Part shown: one piece after another, positions 8,839-17,597 of the stretch
Layout: every line of letters begins with the position of its first letter
Numbering within the stretch: position 1 is the first letter of the stretch
DNA from: Pseudomonas fluorescens
GTDB taxonomy: Bacteria; Pseudomonadota; Gammaproteobacteria; Pseudomonadales; Pseudomonadaceae
Reading direction: 5' to 3'
NCBI RefSeq assembly: GCF_001648775.1
Contig: NZ_LVEJ01000035.1
Coordinates: 1 to 44,190, forward strand
DNA length: 44,190 bases
Notes under the pieces: generated by a model
The model's database searches: none
Told to the model about the DNA's origin: nothing
The model's input: only the letters and a program-made list of their open reading frames with translations
Translations under genes and position numbers: made by a program

Positions 8839-9948
8839 ATGACCAGCATGCCCAACCTCGAACCTGTTGTGGTAAAGACCAAGCCGCCCCTGCTTAAACG
8901 CTTGCTGCTTCCCGGCGCTGGTTTGCTCGCGCTGATCTTCGCCGGTGTGTACGCCGTGCACTGGTGGGGCGCCGGGCGTTTTCTGGAGGAAACCGACGAT
9001 GCCTATATCGGTGGCGACGTCACGGTGATCGGGCCGAAAGTCGCCGGTTACATCGACGAAGTGCTGGTCAGCGACAACCAGCACGTGAAGGCCGGCGACG
9101 TGCTGATTCGCCTTGATGCCCGCGACTATCGCGCCAATCTCGCCAAAGCCGAAGGCGCCGTCGCTGCTGAAGAAGCGCTGCTGGCCAACCTCGACGCCAC
9201 CGAACAACTGCAACAAGCAGTGATCGGCCAGGCCCGCGCCGGTATCGATGCCGCTGGCGCGGAAACCGCACGTTCGCGCGATGACAACGCGCGCTACAAA
9301 CGTCTGGTGACGACCAATGCCGTGTCGGTGGAAAGTGCACAACGCGCCGACGCCACCTTCAAAACCGCGCAAGCCCTGAGCGCCCGCGCCCAGGCCGAAC
9401 TGCTCGCCGCGCAACGCCAACTCGCGGTGATCGATACCCAGAAACAACAGGCCCGCGCCGCCCTCCAGCAAGCCCGCGCCGAACGTGATCTGGCGCAACT
9501 GAACCTCGGCTACACCGAACTGCGCGCACCGGTCGATGGGGTGATCGGCAACCGTCGCGCACGGGTCGGCGCCTACGCCCAGGCCGGTTCGCAACAATTG
9601 TCAGTGGTGCCGGCCAGCGGCTTGTGGGTGGATGCCAATTTCAAGGAAGACCAACTGGCGCGGATGAAACCCGGCCAGCGCGTGAGCATCCGTGCTGACG
9701 TGCTTTCCGGTCAGGAATTCCACGGTCGCCTCGACAGCCTCGCCCCGGCCACCGGTTCGCAATTCAGTGTGCTGCCACCGGAAAACGCCACCGGCAACTT
9801 CACCAAAATCGTCCAGCGCGTGCCGGTGCGCATCCTCCTCGACCCGGCCGACGGCGTGCTCGGCCACTTGCGTCCGGGCCTGTCGGTGACGGCGGAAGTC
9901 GACACCCGCGCACAACCTGAAACCAGCGCCGTGGCCGTCGCACCATGA
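8839..9948 (+). CDS. HlyD/EmrA-family periplasmic adaptor of a tripartite efflux pump
   Basis: Membrane-fusion protein of 369 aa that would link an inner-membrane MFS pump to an outer-membrane channel. It has a short cytoplasmic N-terminus, one TM helix (about 20-37, LLLPGAGLLALIFAGVYAVH), a first barrel/lipoyl half with ETDDAYIGGDVTVIGPKVAGYI (about 52-73), a long Ala/Gln-rich coiled-coil hairpin (about 100-215), then a second lipoyl half (LRAPVDGVIGNRRARVGAYAQAG). The ADDA/TDDAY and APVDGVIG motifs are typical of EmrA. Its stop overlaps the next start by 4 bp (ATGA), so adaptor and pump are translationally coupled. No outer-membrane channel gene is adjacent. Confidence 0.93.
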   Translation: MTSMPNLEPVVVKTKPPLLKRLLLPGAGLLALIFAGVYAVHWWGAGRFLEETDDAYIGGDVTVIGPKVAGYIDEVLVSDNQHVKAGDVLIRLDARDYRANLAKAEGAVAAEEALLANLDATEQLQQAVIGQARAGIDAAGAETARSRDDNARYKRLVTTNAVSVESAQRADATFKTAQALSARAQAELLAAQRQLAVIDTQKQQARAALQQARAERDLAQLNLGYTELRAPVDGVIGNRRARVGAYAQAGSQQLSVVPASGLWVDANFKEDQLARMKPGQRVSIRADVLSGQEFHGRLDSLAPATGSQFSVLPPENATGNFTKIVQRVPVRILLDPADGVLGHLRPGLSVTAEVDTRAQPETSAVAVAP

Positions 9949-11537
9949 GCAGCACCCTCGCCGCCCCGGCGCAGCCGTTCAACGCGGCGGACATGGCAAC
10001 CGCGACCAAGGTGTTCGCCTTCGCAACCATGTGCATCGGTATGTTCATCGCGTTGCTGGATATACAGATTGTCTCGGCGTCACTGCGTGATATCGGCGGT
10101 GGACTGTCGGCCGGCACCGACGAAACCGCGTGGGTGCAGACCAGTTACCTGATCGCCGAAATCATCGTGATTCCATTATCGGGCTGGCTGTCGCGGGTGT
10201 TCTCCACACGCTGGTTGTTCTGCGCGTCGGCGGTCGGTTTCACCCTCGCCAGCCTGCTCTGCGGCGTGGCCTGGAACATCCAGAGCATGATTGCCTTTCG
10301 CGCGCTGCAAGGGTTTCTCGGCGGCTCGATGATTCCGTTGGTGTTCACCACGGCGTTCTTTTTCTTTACCGGTAAACAACGGGTGATCGCTGCGGCGACC
10401 ATCGGCGCGGTCGCCTCATTGGCGCCGACAATGGGGCCGGTGATCGGTGGCTGGATTACCGATCTTTCCTCGTGGCACTGGTTGTTCTATATCAACCTGG
10501 TGCCGGGGATTTTCGTTGCCGTGGCAGTGCCAATGCTGGTGAAAATCGACCAGCCGGAATTGTCGCTGCTCAAGGGCGCGGACTATCTGAGCATGGTCTT
10601 TCTTGCGCTGTTTCTCGGCTGCCTGGAATACACCCTCGAAGAAGGCCCGCGCTGGAACTGGTTCAGCGACCAGACCATTCTGACCACAGCGTGGATCAGC
10701 GGCCTCGCCGGATTGGCCTTCATTGGCCGCACCTTGCACGTGGCCAATCCGATCGTCGATCTGCGCGCCTTGAAGGACCGCAATTTCGCCCTCGGTTGCT
10801 TCTTTTCGTTCGTCACCGGCATTGGTCTGTTCGCCACGATCTACCTGACGCCGCTGTTTCTCGGCCGGGTGCGCGGCTACAGCGCACTGGACATTGGTCT
10901 GGCGGTTTTCTCCACCGGCGTGTTCCAGATCATGGCGATTCCGCTGTATGCCTTTCTGGCCAATCGCGTCGATCTGCGCTGGATCATGATGGTCGGCCTG
11001 GGCCTGTTCGCGGTGTCGATGTGGGAGTTCAGCCCGATCACCCACGACTGGGGCGCGGGGCAATTGATGTTGCCGCAAGCGTTGCGCGGGATTGCCCAGC
11101 AACTGGCGGTGCCGCCAGCGGTGACATTGACCTTGGGAGGGTTGGCGCCGGCACGCCTCAAGCATGCGTCGGGCCTGTTCAATCTGATGCGCAATCTGGG
11201 TGGGGCGATTGGTATTGCGGCGTGCGCGACCATTCTCAATGACCGCACCAACCTGCACTTCACGCGGTTGGCCGAGCATCTGAACAGCAGCAATGAGGCG
11301 ATGAATCAGTGGCTTTCGCAGGTCGGCGGCAACCTTGCCGCACTGGGCCAGAGCGGCGACGTCGGGGTCACCGCCAGCCTGCGCCAGTTGTGGTTGCTGA
11401 CCTACCGCGAGGCGCAGACGCAGACCTACGGCGACACCTTTTTGATGATCGGGGTGTGCTTCGTCATCGCCACGGCGATGGTGCCCTTGATGCGCAAGGT
11501 GCAACCACCGGCCGCGCCGAGTGCGGATGGGCATTGA
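9945..11537 (+). CDS. DHA2-family MFS multidrug exporter (EmrB/QacA type)
   Basis: Proton-driven exporter of 530 aa with about 14 hydrophobic segments, the pump partner of the adaptor immediately upstream. TM1 contains the DHA2 hallmark LLDIQIVSASLRDIGG, followed by DETAWVQTSYLIAEIIVIPLSGWL. The motif C-like region in TM5 is seen at PTMGPVIGGWITD. These place it in the EmrB branch, which usually exports hydrophobic drugs, uncouplers or organic acids; the actual substrate is unknown. Regulation is probably through the palindrome cluster at 8784-8832. Confidence 0.93.
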   Translation: MSSTLAAPAQPFNAADMATATKVFAFATMCIGMFIALLDIQIVSASLRDIGGGLSAGTDETAWVQTSYLIAEIIVIPLSGWLSRVFSTRWLFCASAVGFTLASLLCGVAWNIQSMIAFRALQGFLGGSMIPLVFTTAFFFFTGKQRVIAAATIGAVASLAPTMGPVIGGWITDLSSWHWLFYINLVPGIFVAVAVPMLVKIDQPELSLLKGADYLSMVFLALFLGCLEYTLEEGPRWNWFSDQTILTTAWISGLAGLAFIGRTLHVANPIVDLRALKDRNFALGCFFSFVTGIGLFATIYLTPLFLGRVRGYSALDIGLAVFSTGVFQIMAIPLYAFLANRVDLRWIMMVGLGLFAVSMWEFSPITHDWGAGQLMLPQALRGIAQQLAVPPAVTLTLGGLAPARLKHASGLFNLMRNLGGAIGIAACATILNDRTNLHFTRLAEHLNSSNEAMNQWLSQVGGNLAALGQSGDVGVTASLRQLWLLTYREAQTQTYGDTFLMIGVCFVIATAMVPLMRKVQPPAAPSADGH

Positions 11538-11568
11538 TCACTATTTTCTGGCCATGCTTATTTCCCCT

Positions 11569-11656
11569 GTGGGAGCGAGCCTGCTCGCGAAGGCGTCGTA
11601 TCAGTCACCATGGTTGTTATCTGACACTCCGCTTTCGCGAGCAGGCTCGCTCCCAC
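11569..11656. repeat. REP doublet (REPIN)
   Basis: An 88-bp unit with arms GTGGGAGCGAGCCTGCTCGCGAA and its near-perfect inverse. It sits between the convergent 3' ends of the DHA2 exporter and the AhpD-like gene, where the inverted arms could also work as a transcript-end hairpin. Confidence 0.9.
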
Positions 11657-11675
11657 AGGGGTCATGCGTTGAGGC

Positions 11676-12116
11676 TTAGGCCTGTGGGGTTTTGCGGAAG
11701 CCTACGGCGAGACGGTTCCAGCTGTTGATGGTGCTGATCGCCACGGTCAGGTCGACCATTTCTTTCGGCGTGAACTGGGCCGCGACCACGTCGTAATCTT
11801 CATCCGGCGCGTGGGTCAGGCTCAGTTGCGTCAGCGACTCGGTCCACAGCAGCGCGGCGCGTTCGCGGTCGCTGAAGAACGGCGCTTCACGCCAAGCGGT
11901 GACTGCGAATAGACGGCGCGGGGTTTCGCCGCCCTTGATCGCATCTGTGGTGTGCATGTCGATGCAGAACGCGCAGCCGTTGATTTGCGAAGCACGCAGC
12001 TTGACCAGTTCGATCAGGGTCTTTTCCAGCGGCAGTTTAGAGACCGCGGTTTCCAGGGCGATCATCGCTTTCAGGGCGTCTGGGGAGGCGGTGTAGAAAT
12101 CGGTACGAGGTTTCAT
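11676..12116 (-). CDS. Carboxymuconolactone decarboxylase / AhpD-like protein
   Basis: Small all-helical protein of 146 aa in the alkylhydroperoxidase/CMD superfamily. The redox motif is present as NGCAFCIDMH: Cys48-x-x-Cys51 followed by His55. This CxxC(x3)H pattern marks peroxidase-like members and distinguishes them from true decarboxylases. Start 12116 (MKPRTDF) is preferred over an ATG six codons upstream because CGGAG lies 5-6 nt before it. The likely role is peroxide or oxidative-stress defence, inferred from the family. It is divergent from the Gly-rich protein at 12303 over 186 bp, which holds no other clear signal. Confidence 0.9.
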   Translation of the reverse strand: MKPRTDFYTASPDALKAMIALETAVSKLPLEKTLIELVKLRASQINGCAFCIDMHTTDAIKGGETPRRLFAVTAWREAPFFSDRERAALLWTESLTQLSLTHAPDEDYDVVAAQFTPKEMVDLTVAISTINSWNRLAVGFRKTPQA

Positions 12117-12302
12117 GGTGGCTCCGGGCAGCAAGTGAATGTGTGGCTACGTTAGTCCTCGTACCAGCTTCGGCAAATAGCCAATATTCCAGAAGAACAG
12201 GAGGCCACTCGAATTCGCCGCTGACCGCTCGTCAGCCGACTGGCACCAAGGCGTCTGTGCGTCTGACCAATATCAGGAACATCCCCTTTCTGGAGACGGA
12301 TC

Positions 12303-12602
12303 ATGATCACGCGCAAACTTACCTCGCTGTTATTGGCCGGGCTGCTGGCCAGCGCATCGGCCGCCAGTTTCGCTGCCAACGACGGCGCTGACGCCACCGG
12401 CACCAAATCCGGTGGCCCGACCAGCTCGACCACGCCGCCGGACAACACCCCCGGCGCACCTTCCGGTGGTAGCGGTTCTTCGAGCATGGGTTCCGGCACG
12501 GGCACCAATGGTGGGGCCAGCGGTTCGGGTTCGGGAGCGGGTGGCGGTACCGGTTCGGCCGGCGGCGGCACGGGTGGTGCGGGCGGTGGCACTGGCGGCT
12601 GA
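12303..12602 (+). CDS. Gly/Ser-rich small exported protein
   Basis: A 99-aa protein with a clear Sec signal peptide (KLTSLLLAGLLASASAASFA, cleavage after about residue 24). The mature part is almost entirely Gly, Ser, Thr and Ala, ending in GGGTGG-type repeats. GGAGA lies 7 nt before the ATG, so it is very likely translated. There is no enzyme motif. Comparable low-complexity exported proteins are seen in pseudomonads without assigned function. The tail is a run of near-identical GGCGGCACTGGC-like units prone to slippage, so length may vary between strains. A surface or matrix role is only a guess. Confidence 0.75.
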   Translation: MITRKLTSLLLAGLLASASAASFAANDGADATGTKSGGPTSSTTPPDNTPGAPSGGSGSSSMGSGTGTNGGASGSGSGAGGGTGSAGGGTGGAGGGTGG

Positions 12603-12678
12603 ACGAACAAGAGCCATCCGTGGTGAAGACCCTTGATTGTTTGGGTATTCACATAACCTTGCCTTGATGAAAATCCCT

Positions 12679-12766
12679 GTGGGAGCGAGCTTGCTCGCGA
12701 AGGCGCTAGATCAGCCAATATCTTCATCGCCTGATACTGAGCTTTCGCGAGCAAGCTCGCTCCCAC
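12679..12766. repeat. REP doublet (REPIN)
   Basis: An 88-bp unit with near-perfectly inverted TTGCTCGCGAA and TTCGCGAGCAA arms, lying between the convergent ends of the Gly-rich protein gene and the diguanylate cyclase. Confidence 0.9.
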
Positions 12767-12787
12767 AGGGGTTGTGTTGTGCCTGAG

Positions 12788-14365
12788 TTAACGGTCGGAG
12801 CGCATCAGCTCGGCCAAACCACTGTCCAGCGACAACACCGCCGCGCGATTGCGCCCGGCATTTTTCGCCTGATACAGCGCCGCATCCGCGCGCTGGATAA
12901 ACACTTCCGGGCTGTCGTTGCCGCTCGGGATGAACGAATAACAACCCAGGCTCACGGTCAGGTAACCGGTCGGCGAACCACTGTGGATGATGTGTTTGTC
13001 GATCACGCTACGGCGAATCTGCCCGGCAATCGCCAGCGCGCCGTTGATGTCGGTGTCCGGCAACAGCACCGCAAACTCCTCGCCGCCGTAACGCACCGCC
13101 AGATCCGCCTTGCGCTGACAGCAAGTGCGCAACACCTGAGCAACCTGAGTCAGGCAATGATCCCCGGCGACATGGCCGTAGGCATCGTTGTAACGCTTGA
13201 AGAAATCGATATCGAGCATGATCAGGCTGACCGGGCTGACCTGCCGCGCGCCACGGGCAAACTCGATCTCCAGCGAACGCTCGAACAGACGTCGATTGGC
13301 CAGTCCGGTCAGGCTGTCGTGCGTCGCAATCTGCTCCAGCGTGCGCTGGGCCTTGCGCAGGTTTCTCTCGATCCGCTCGCCATCGCGCACCTGGTGAATG
13401 AACACCCAGCCAAACAGGCCAACGCCGAGAACCACCAACGCCACAATCACACTCGACTGGAAGGCGCGCTCGTACCAACCCTTGAGAATCGTGTCGCGCG
13501 AGGTCGCCGCCGACACCACTAGCGGATATGCCGACAAGCGTCGATAACCGTACAACCGCACCACGCCATCGACCACTGAGTTGATCATCGCGGTGCCGGC
13601 CGCCGCCTCGGGCAGCAACTTCTGATAGATCCGACCCTGCGCCAGCGACGTCCCGATCAGGTTTTCATCAAACGGTCGGCGGGCGAGCAAGGTGCCGTCG
13701 CTGAGGCCGAGAAACATGATGCCTTTGTCATCGAGGCCGAAGCTTTCGAAGAAGCGGTCGAAGTACGACATCTTGATCCCGGCCAGCAACACCCCCTGAA
13801 AATTGCCGGCGTGATCATTGATGCGTTTGGAGATCGGAATGATCCACTCGCCGTTCTCGCGGCTGCGGATGGCCGGACCGATGTGCGCCAGTGTCGAAGC
13901 GTTCTGCTGGTGAAACTTGAAATACTCGCGATCCGCCACGCCATTGCCACGGGGCAGATCGGCAAACGAGGTAATCACCCACTGGCCCTGGGTGTCGAAG
14001 AGGAACATGCCGTGCAACTGCTCCAGTTGCTGCACGCGCCGGGCGAAGGTTTTTTGCAGGCGCGGGCGTTGCGCCGCGCCGTAGCCGTCGTCCTGAATCC
14101 AGTCGACCAGGCTGGTCATCACCAGATCCGCCGCCAGAAAGGTGTCCTCGGCCTGCTGCGCCATGGCCCGGGTCAGGTTGCTCGAAGCCATTTGCGCCAC
14201 CGCCAGATCCTGACGCCGCGACTGTTCCAGTTGCAGGTAGAGCAAACCGAACAGGCACAACCCCACGGCAACGACAAACAGCGCCGCCGCTTTGCGCAAC
14301 GGCAGGCGTTTAAGCGTGCCTCCGGGGGCCTGGTGCGGATCGTGAATGGGGATAGGCAAAAGCAT
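12788..14365 (-). CDS. Membrane-bound diguanylate cyclase with periplasmic Cache-like sensor
   Basis: Makes cyclic di-GMP from two GTP; 525 aa. TM1 is at about 26-45 and TM2 at about 303-325, enclosing a roughly 260-residue periplasmic domain whose pattern (MFLFDTQGQWVITS, DREYFKFHQ, PISKRI) fits a double-Cache sensor. The cytoplasmic GGDEF domain begins near HDSLTGLANRR (349-359). The active site is GGEEF at 427-431, and the allosteric inhibitory site RKAD (RxxD) sits five residues before it at 418-421. The enzyme should therefore be active and feedback-inhibited. It probably switches surface attachment in response to a small external ligand that is not identifiable here. No EAL domain is present. 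Confidence 0.93.
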   Translation of the reverse strand: MLLPIPIHDPHQAPGGTLKRLPLRKAAALFVVAVGLCLFGLLYLQLEQSRRQDLAVAQMASSNLTRAMAQQAEDTFLAADLVMTSLVDWIQDDGYGAAQRPRLQKTFARRVQQLEQLHGMFLFDTQGQWVITSFADLPRGNGVADREYFKFHQQNASTLAHIGPAIRSRENGEWIIPISKRINDHAGNFQGVLLAGIKMSYFDRFFESFGLDDKGIMFLGLSDGTLLARRPFDENLIGTSLAQGRIYQKLLPEAAAGTAMINSVVDGVVRLYGYRRLSAYPLVVSAATSRDTILKGWYERAFQSSVIVALVVLGVGLFGWVFIHQVRDGERIERNLRKAQRTLEQIATHDSLTGLANRRLFERSLEIEFARGARQVSPVSLIMLDIDFFKRYNDAYGHVAGDHCLTQVAQVLRTCCQRKADLAVRYGGEEFAVLLPDTDINGALAIAGQIRRSVIDKHIIHSGSPTGYLTVSLGCYSFIPSGNDSPEVFIQRADAALYQAKNAGRNRAAVLSLDSGLAELMRSDR

Positions 14366-14536
14366 GTCCTGGGCAGGTACGACAAGGGCAAAGGCCCGTA
14401 ACCCTTATGTTTTGTGAGCGTAGCCCACCGGGATGCACGGGGCAAACGCCACGGTCCCGCCCAGTTGTATCGGCGCGCAGCGGATTTGGATGATCGCTGT
14501 TCGCAAAATTATTTTCGATCCATTCTTTGCGGTTAG

Positions 14537-15310
14537 TCAGTTGTGAAGGGCCAGACGCCGCATGGCACTGTGCAGATGCGCCCGCGCACTCTGCGGATCA
14601 CCTTCGCGCATCTGCTCATAGGCCCGTTGCGCAATTGCATGGGGCACCGGTTTCAGCTCGCGCTGCGTGGCCATCGCCAAGATTTGCACCTGGGCGGCGC
14701 GCTCCAGGTAATAGAGATCGTCCCAAGCTTCGGCGATGGTCGGCGCGGCGACAATCACACCGTGGTTTTTCAGGAACAGAATGTCGGCGTCGCCCATGAC
14801 TTTGGCAATCCGGTCGCCCTCGGATTCGTCCAGCGCCAGGCCGTTGTAGTCCTCATCCACCGCCGTACGCCCGTAGAACTTCAGCGCGGTCTGCCCGAGC
14901 CATAACAGCGGCGGCCCTTGCAGCAGACACAACGCCGTGGCGTGAGGCATGTGCGTGTGGAACGCGACTTTCACTCGCGGCAGTTGTTTGTGCAGGCGCG
15001 CGTGGATATAGAACGCCGTGGCTTCCGGTTGGCCTTCGCCCGCCACCACGTTGCCCTCGAAGTCGCAAACCAGCAGATTCTGCGCGGTGACTTCGGCGAA
15101 GGCATAGCCATAGGGATTGACCAGAAACAGATCGTCGTGCCCAGGCAGCATCACCGAAAAATGATTGCAGATGCCCTCCTCCAGGCCGTGCAGCGCGGCC
15201 AGTTGAAAGCACGCCGCCAGCTCGGTGCGTGCGGTGATGATCGCTTCTGTGTCGAGGTTCAGCGCTGTCGGGCGTGCAGCCGATGCACTGGCGGCCAGGG
15301 TGTGAGCCAT
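14537..15310 (-). CDS. Class II aldolase/adducin-family protein
   Basis: A 257-aa protein with the metal-binding pattern of L-fuculose-phosphate aldolase-type enzymes: HTH at 118-120, a further His at about 183 in NHGVIV, and Glu96 in GQPEATAF as possible acid/base. Family members cleave sugar-phosphate aldols or act as related lyases or decarboxylases; the substrate is not predictable. CGGAG lies 8 nt before the ATG. The gene follows the broken HAD hydrolase by only 12 bp on the same strand, so the two were probably one operon whose promoter lay upstream of the HAD gene. That promoter region appears to have been deleted, so expression of this intact gene is uncertain. Confidence 0.88.
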   Translation of the reverse strand: MAHTLAASASAARPTALNLDTEAIITARTELAACFQLAALHGLEEGICNHFSVMLPGHDDLFLVNPYGYAFAEVTAQNLLVCDFEGNVVAGEGQPEATAFYIHARLHKQLPRVKVAFHTHMPHATALCLLQGPPLLWLGQTALKFYGRTAVDEDYNGLALDESEGDRIAKVMGDADILFLKNHGVIVAAPTIAEAWDDLYYLERAAQVQILAMATQRELKPVPHAIAQRAYEQMREGDPQSARAHLHSAMRRLALHN

Positions 15311-15322
15311 GACTATTCTCCG

Positions 15323-15880
15323 TTACCAACCGAGGGATTTGAACAGCGGCGGTACTTGATCGAGGGTGTCGAGGATCGCGTCGGGACGATAGTCCGGGAG
15401 CAATCGGCGACCGGTGCCGCGATCAATCCACACACAACGAAAACCCATGTCCCGCGCCGCCGTGTGGTCGAGCATAGGGCTGGCGCAGATGTGCACCACT
15501 TCATCGCGGCTGACGCCCAATTGTTCATGAGCGTAGTCGAACAGCCGTGGCGCCGGCTTTTAGGCGCCGGCCTGTTGCGCGGTGATCACTCGGTCGATGT
15601 AACCGCCAAGTTGCGCGACGTTGCCGGCAATGATGTCGTCGTCGGTATTGGAGACGATGCACAGTTTGAAACCCATGGTTTTCAATTCACGCAGGGTCTC
15701 GATCACCTCGGCAAACGGCGGCATCTTCGGGATCGCGGCGGCCAGACGCTGGCTGTCTTCTGGCAGGCTGGGCAGGCCCAATTCTTTCAGGGCCAATTGC
15801 AGGCCGAGGGTACTGAGTTCGCGGAACGATCGGTGCGGCGGGGTTTGTTCGAGGCGATGTTCGTGGCGATCATAGACTTC
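15323..15880 (-). pseudogene. HAD-superfamily (haloacid dehalogenase type II-like) hydrolase, 5'-deleted and with an internal stop
   Basis: Reading minus strand from about 15880, residues from VYDRHEHRLEQ onward match the cap and core of a HAD hydrolase: FKLCIVSNTDDD (motif II), QQAGA-stop-KPAPRLF (motif III region, normally AxYKP), then HICASPMLDHTAARDMGFRCVWIDRG. A TAA at 15560-15562 sits where the family has Tyr before KP. Both sides remain in the same frame (237 nt apart), so this is a single TAC/TAT-to-TAA change and not a frameshift. The N-terminal third, with the catalytic DxxGT nucleophile, is missing and replaced by sequence of a LysR gene on the opposite strand. Confidence 0.82.
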
Positions 15881-15885
15881 GATCA

Positions 15886-16324
15886 GGTGCCCGACATCGC
15901 CCTGATCAAACGCGAACCCGACAGCGGCCCGGCGTGGGCGACCTGGCCGGAACGACTGGTGTGGGTCAAAGGTGCGGGGTTTGATTCGTCCACTGGCGTG
16001 TTGCCGTTGGCGTTGTTTCCGCAAGGCTGTCTGTATCGGCAGCGCGCCACTCGTTTGCTAGATGTTGCCCAGCGTCCCTGGCGGGTCGCGTTCGGCAGCC
16101 ACAGCCTGACCGGGATTCAAGCAGCGGTGGCCGCAGGGTTGGGAGTGTCGGTGCTGCCGATGTCGGCGGTGTTGCCTGAGCATCAGGTGTGTACGGATCT
16201 GCCGGAACTGGCGCCGACGGAATTGGCGTTGGTTAGCCGTGATGGGGCTTTGAGTGGGTTGCAGCGCGGTCTGGTGGAGTTTTTGCGTGGGGAGTTGGGG
16301 GTGGATGCGGGGGGATTCGCCTGA
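15886..16324 (+). pseudogene. LysR-family regulator fragment (C-terminal effector domain only)
   Basis: The plus-strand frame from about PDIALIKREPDSG through LFPQGCLYRQRATRLLD, SLTGIQAAVAAGLGVSVLPMSA and RGLVEFLRGE matches the C-terminal 140 or so residues of a LysR-type regulator. It resembles the intact LysR protein at 19538-20392 (ALFPEPCPYREAALTRLAQ). The HTH domain and the first half of the effector domain are absent. The left edge meets the 5' edge of the HAD fragment on the other strand, so these were divergent neighbours before a deletion. Confidence 0.8.
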
Positions 16325-16341
16325 AATCCCCCTTGCTTCTG

Positions 16342-16869
16342 TTATCGGGGTTTGTTGATTTCCCGCAGCAGAGCCGCAACGGGAATGTTCATGGTGTTGG
16401 AGTAGTAGGGTTTGTAGCCGTAGGCGGTGACGACGACTTTGCAGGGGATTTGTTGTTTGTTGGCGAGGAGCTGGTTTAGCTCTGCCACCGAGAGATCTCT
16501 TTCAGAACTTCGGTTGCTGGAGGTTTCACTCAGGAATGCGCGAGTGAGATAGGAAAATTTCGCTGTGGTGCCTTCATTTTTTTCCGACCTTATCAAGCCA
16601 GATGCAGAAAACTGAATGGCTTTGCCTACGGAAAAATCATAATCATCCGCCAAGGCGCAATGAAGCATGCCCGAAATCATCCCGACTCGTTCTCCGCGAT
16701 CAAAAAGATCCAGCACATCAACATCCGACTGATACCGGATGACATAGAGCAGAGACTTTTCTCTTTCAACAGACTCGAAACTCAGGTTCGCCGGAGGCTT
16801 TACCGGGTCCTTCGCACAACCAGAAGAAGAAATAGCCAACAACCCGCAAAGGAGCAACCTGTAGATCAT
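16342..16869 (-). CDS. Putative periplasmic lipoprotein, candidate immunity protein for the PAAR-linked lipase
   Basis: A 175-aa protein with an N-terminal lipoprotein-like signal (MIYRLLLCGLLAISSSGCAK, Cys18), although the residue at -3 is Ser and the lipobox is therefore imperfect. The mature part has no family I recognise; two short Cys-containing segments (LHCALADD and IPCKVVV) could form a disulfide. Its start overlaps the lipase stop by 4 bp (ATGA), giving translational coupling as the last gene of PAAR - lipase - lipoprotein. In known type VI lipase pairs (Tle/Tli) the immunity protein is often a periplasmic lipoprotein, so position and export signal both support that role. The function is inferred from context. 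Confidence 0.7.
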   Translation of the reverse strand: MIYRLLLCGLLAISSSGCAKDPVKPPANLSFESVEREKSLLYVIRYQSDVDVLDLFDRGERVGMISGMLHCALADDYDFSVGKAIQFSASGLIRSEKNEGTTAKFSYLTRAFLSETSSNRSSERDLSVAELNQLLANKQQIPCKVVVTAYGYKPYYSNTMNIPVAALLREINKPR

Positions 16870-17594
16870 GGAAACTCCTTCATGATGGCGTCAAAAAGCA
16901 TATCACCTGCCGATTTGCTCCCGGCAATGCGCGCAGTGAACAACCCCAACGCATTCGCATGATTCGTGTCTACATTGACGTTCAATGAAGGGCCGCAGGA
17001 GATAACCCATTTCTCACCAAAGTCAGCCACCCCGTCTGATGAATCTCTTTTAGTGGGCATTGCTTTGATGTTGATCCAATCCGCAGTCACCGGATCGGGA
17101 TACTCGCGATAAATATCCGAACCCAACCAGACCAAGGCCCCTTCCCCCACGGGGTCAAGGGTAACCAGCATCTGAATCCTGTAACCCCATTGCGACATGA
17201 TTCTTGTCAGATGCGCACCATTCCACCCGCCGAGGCTATGTCCGACGATATAGACAGGACAGCTTTTGTAGGGAATCAAACTCAGGACATTCCGCTGAAT
17301 ATCCTGTTTTCCTTTGACTTCGTTGTAACCCAGCCATTCAGATTTGTATTTACCCTCCTTTGCCAAGCTTGTCGTACGTTCATCAAAGTCTTTCCGGGCC
17401 TCTTGGATGTTTCCATAAGGACCCGAAAAATAATAACTTTCTTTGTCTCCTGCGCCTCCGACGAATACAACAATCGCCTTGGTACTCTCCACCGGCACAG
17501 GCTTGTCACTGACATCCTTCTTGTCCGTCAGCGCATGTTCCTTGTGCAGCCTGTAATTGTTGCCCTTCGCGCACGTTACCGTTTCAGCAGCCAT
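16866..17594 (-). CDS. Alpha/beta-hydrolase lipase, predicted type VI secretion effector (Tle-like)
   Basis: A 242-aa protein with no signal peptide but a clear lipase core: nucleophile elbow GHSLGG with Ser120, candidate catalytic Asp147 in TLDPVGEG and His212 in DTNHANALG, in the correct order and spacing for an alpha/beta hydrolase. The N-terminal strand is KAIVVFVGGAGD. It lies 3 bp after a PAAR protein and overlaps a lipoprotein gene, the standard cargo-effector-immunity layout. It would be loaded on the PAAR tip, delivered to a target cell periplasm and attack membrane lipids. No member of the numbered Tle1-Tle5 groups is confidently matched. The type VI machinery itself is not in the window. 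Confidence 0.8.
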   Translation of the reverse strand: MAAETVTCAKGNNYRLHKEHALTDKKDVSDKPVPVESTKAIVVFVGGAGDKESYYFSGPYGNIQEARKDFDERTTSLAKEGKYKSEWLGYNEVKGKQDIQRNVLSLIPYKSCPVYIVGHSLGGWNGAHLTRIMSQWGYRIQMLVTLDPVGEGALVWLGSDIYREYPDPVTADWINIKAMPTKRDSSDGVADFGEKWVISCGPSLNVNVDTNHANALGLFTARIAGSKSAGDMLFDAIMKEFP

Positions 17595-17597
17595 GCC

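Noticed and set aside
14918..16324. A 468-codon plus-strand frame treated as one gene
   Set aside because: Only its last 145 or so codons (from about 15886) are meaningful, as the LysR remnant; the rest is antisense to the aldolase and HAD genes.
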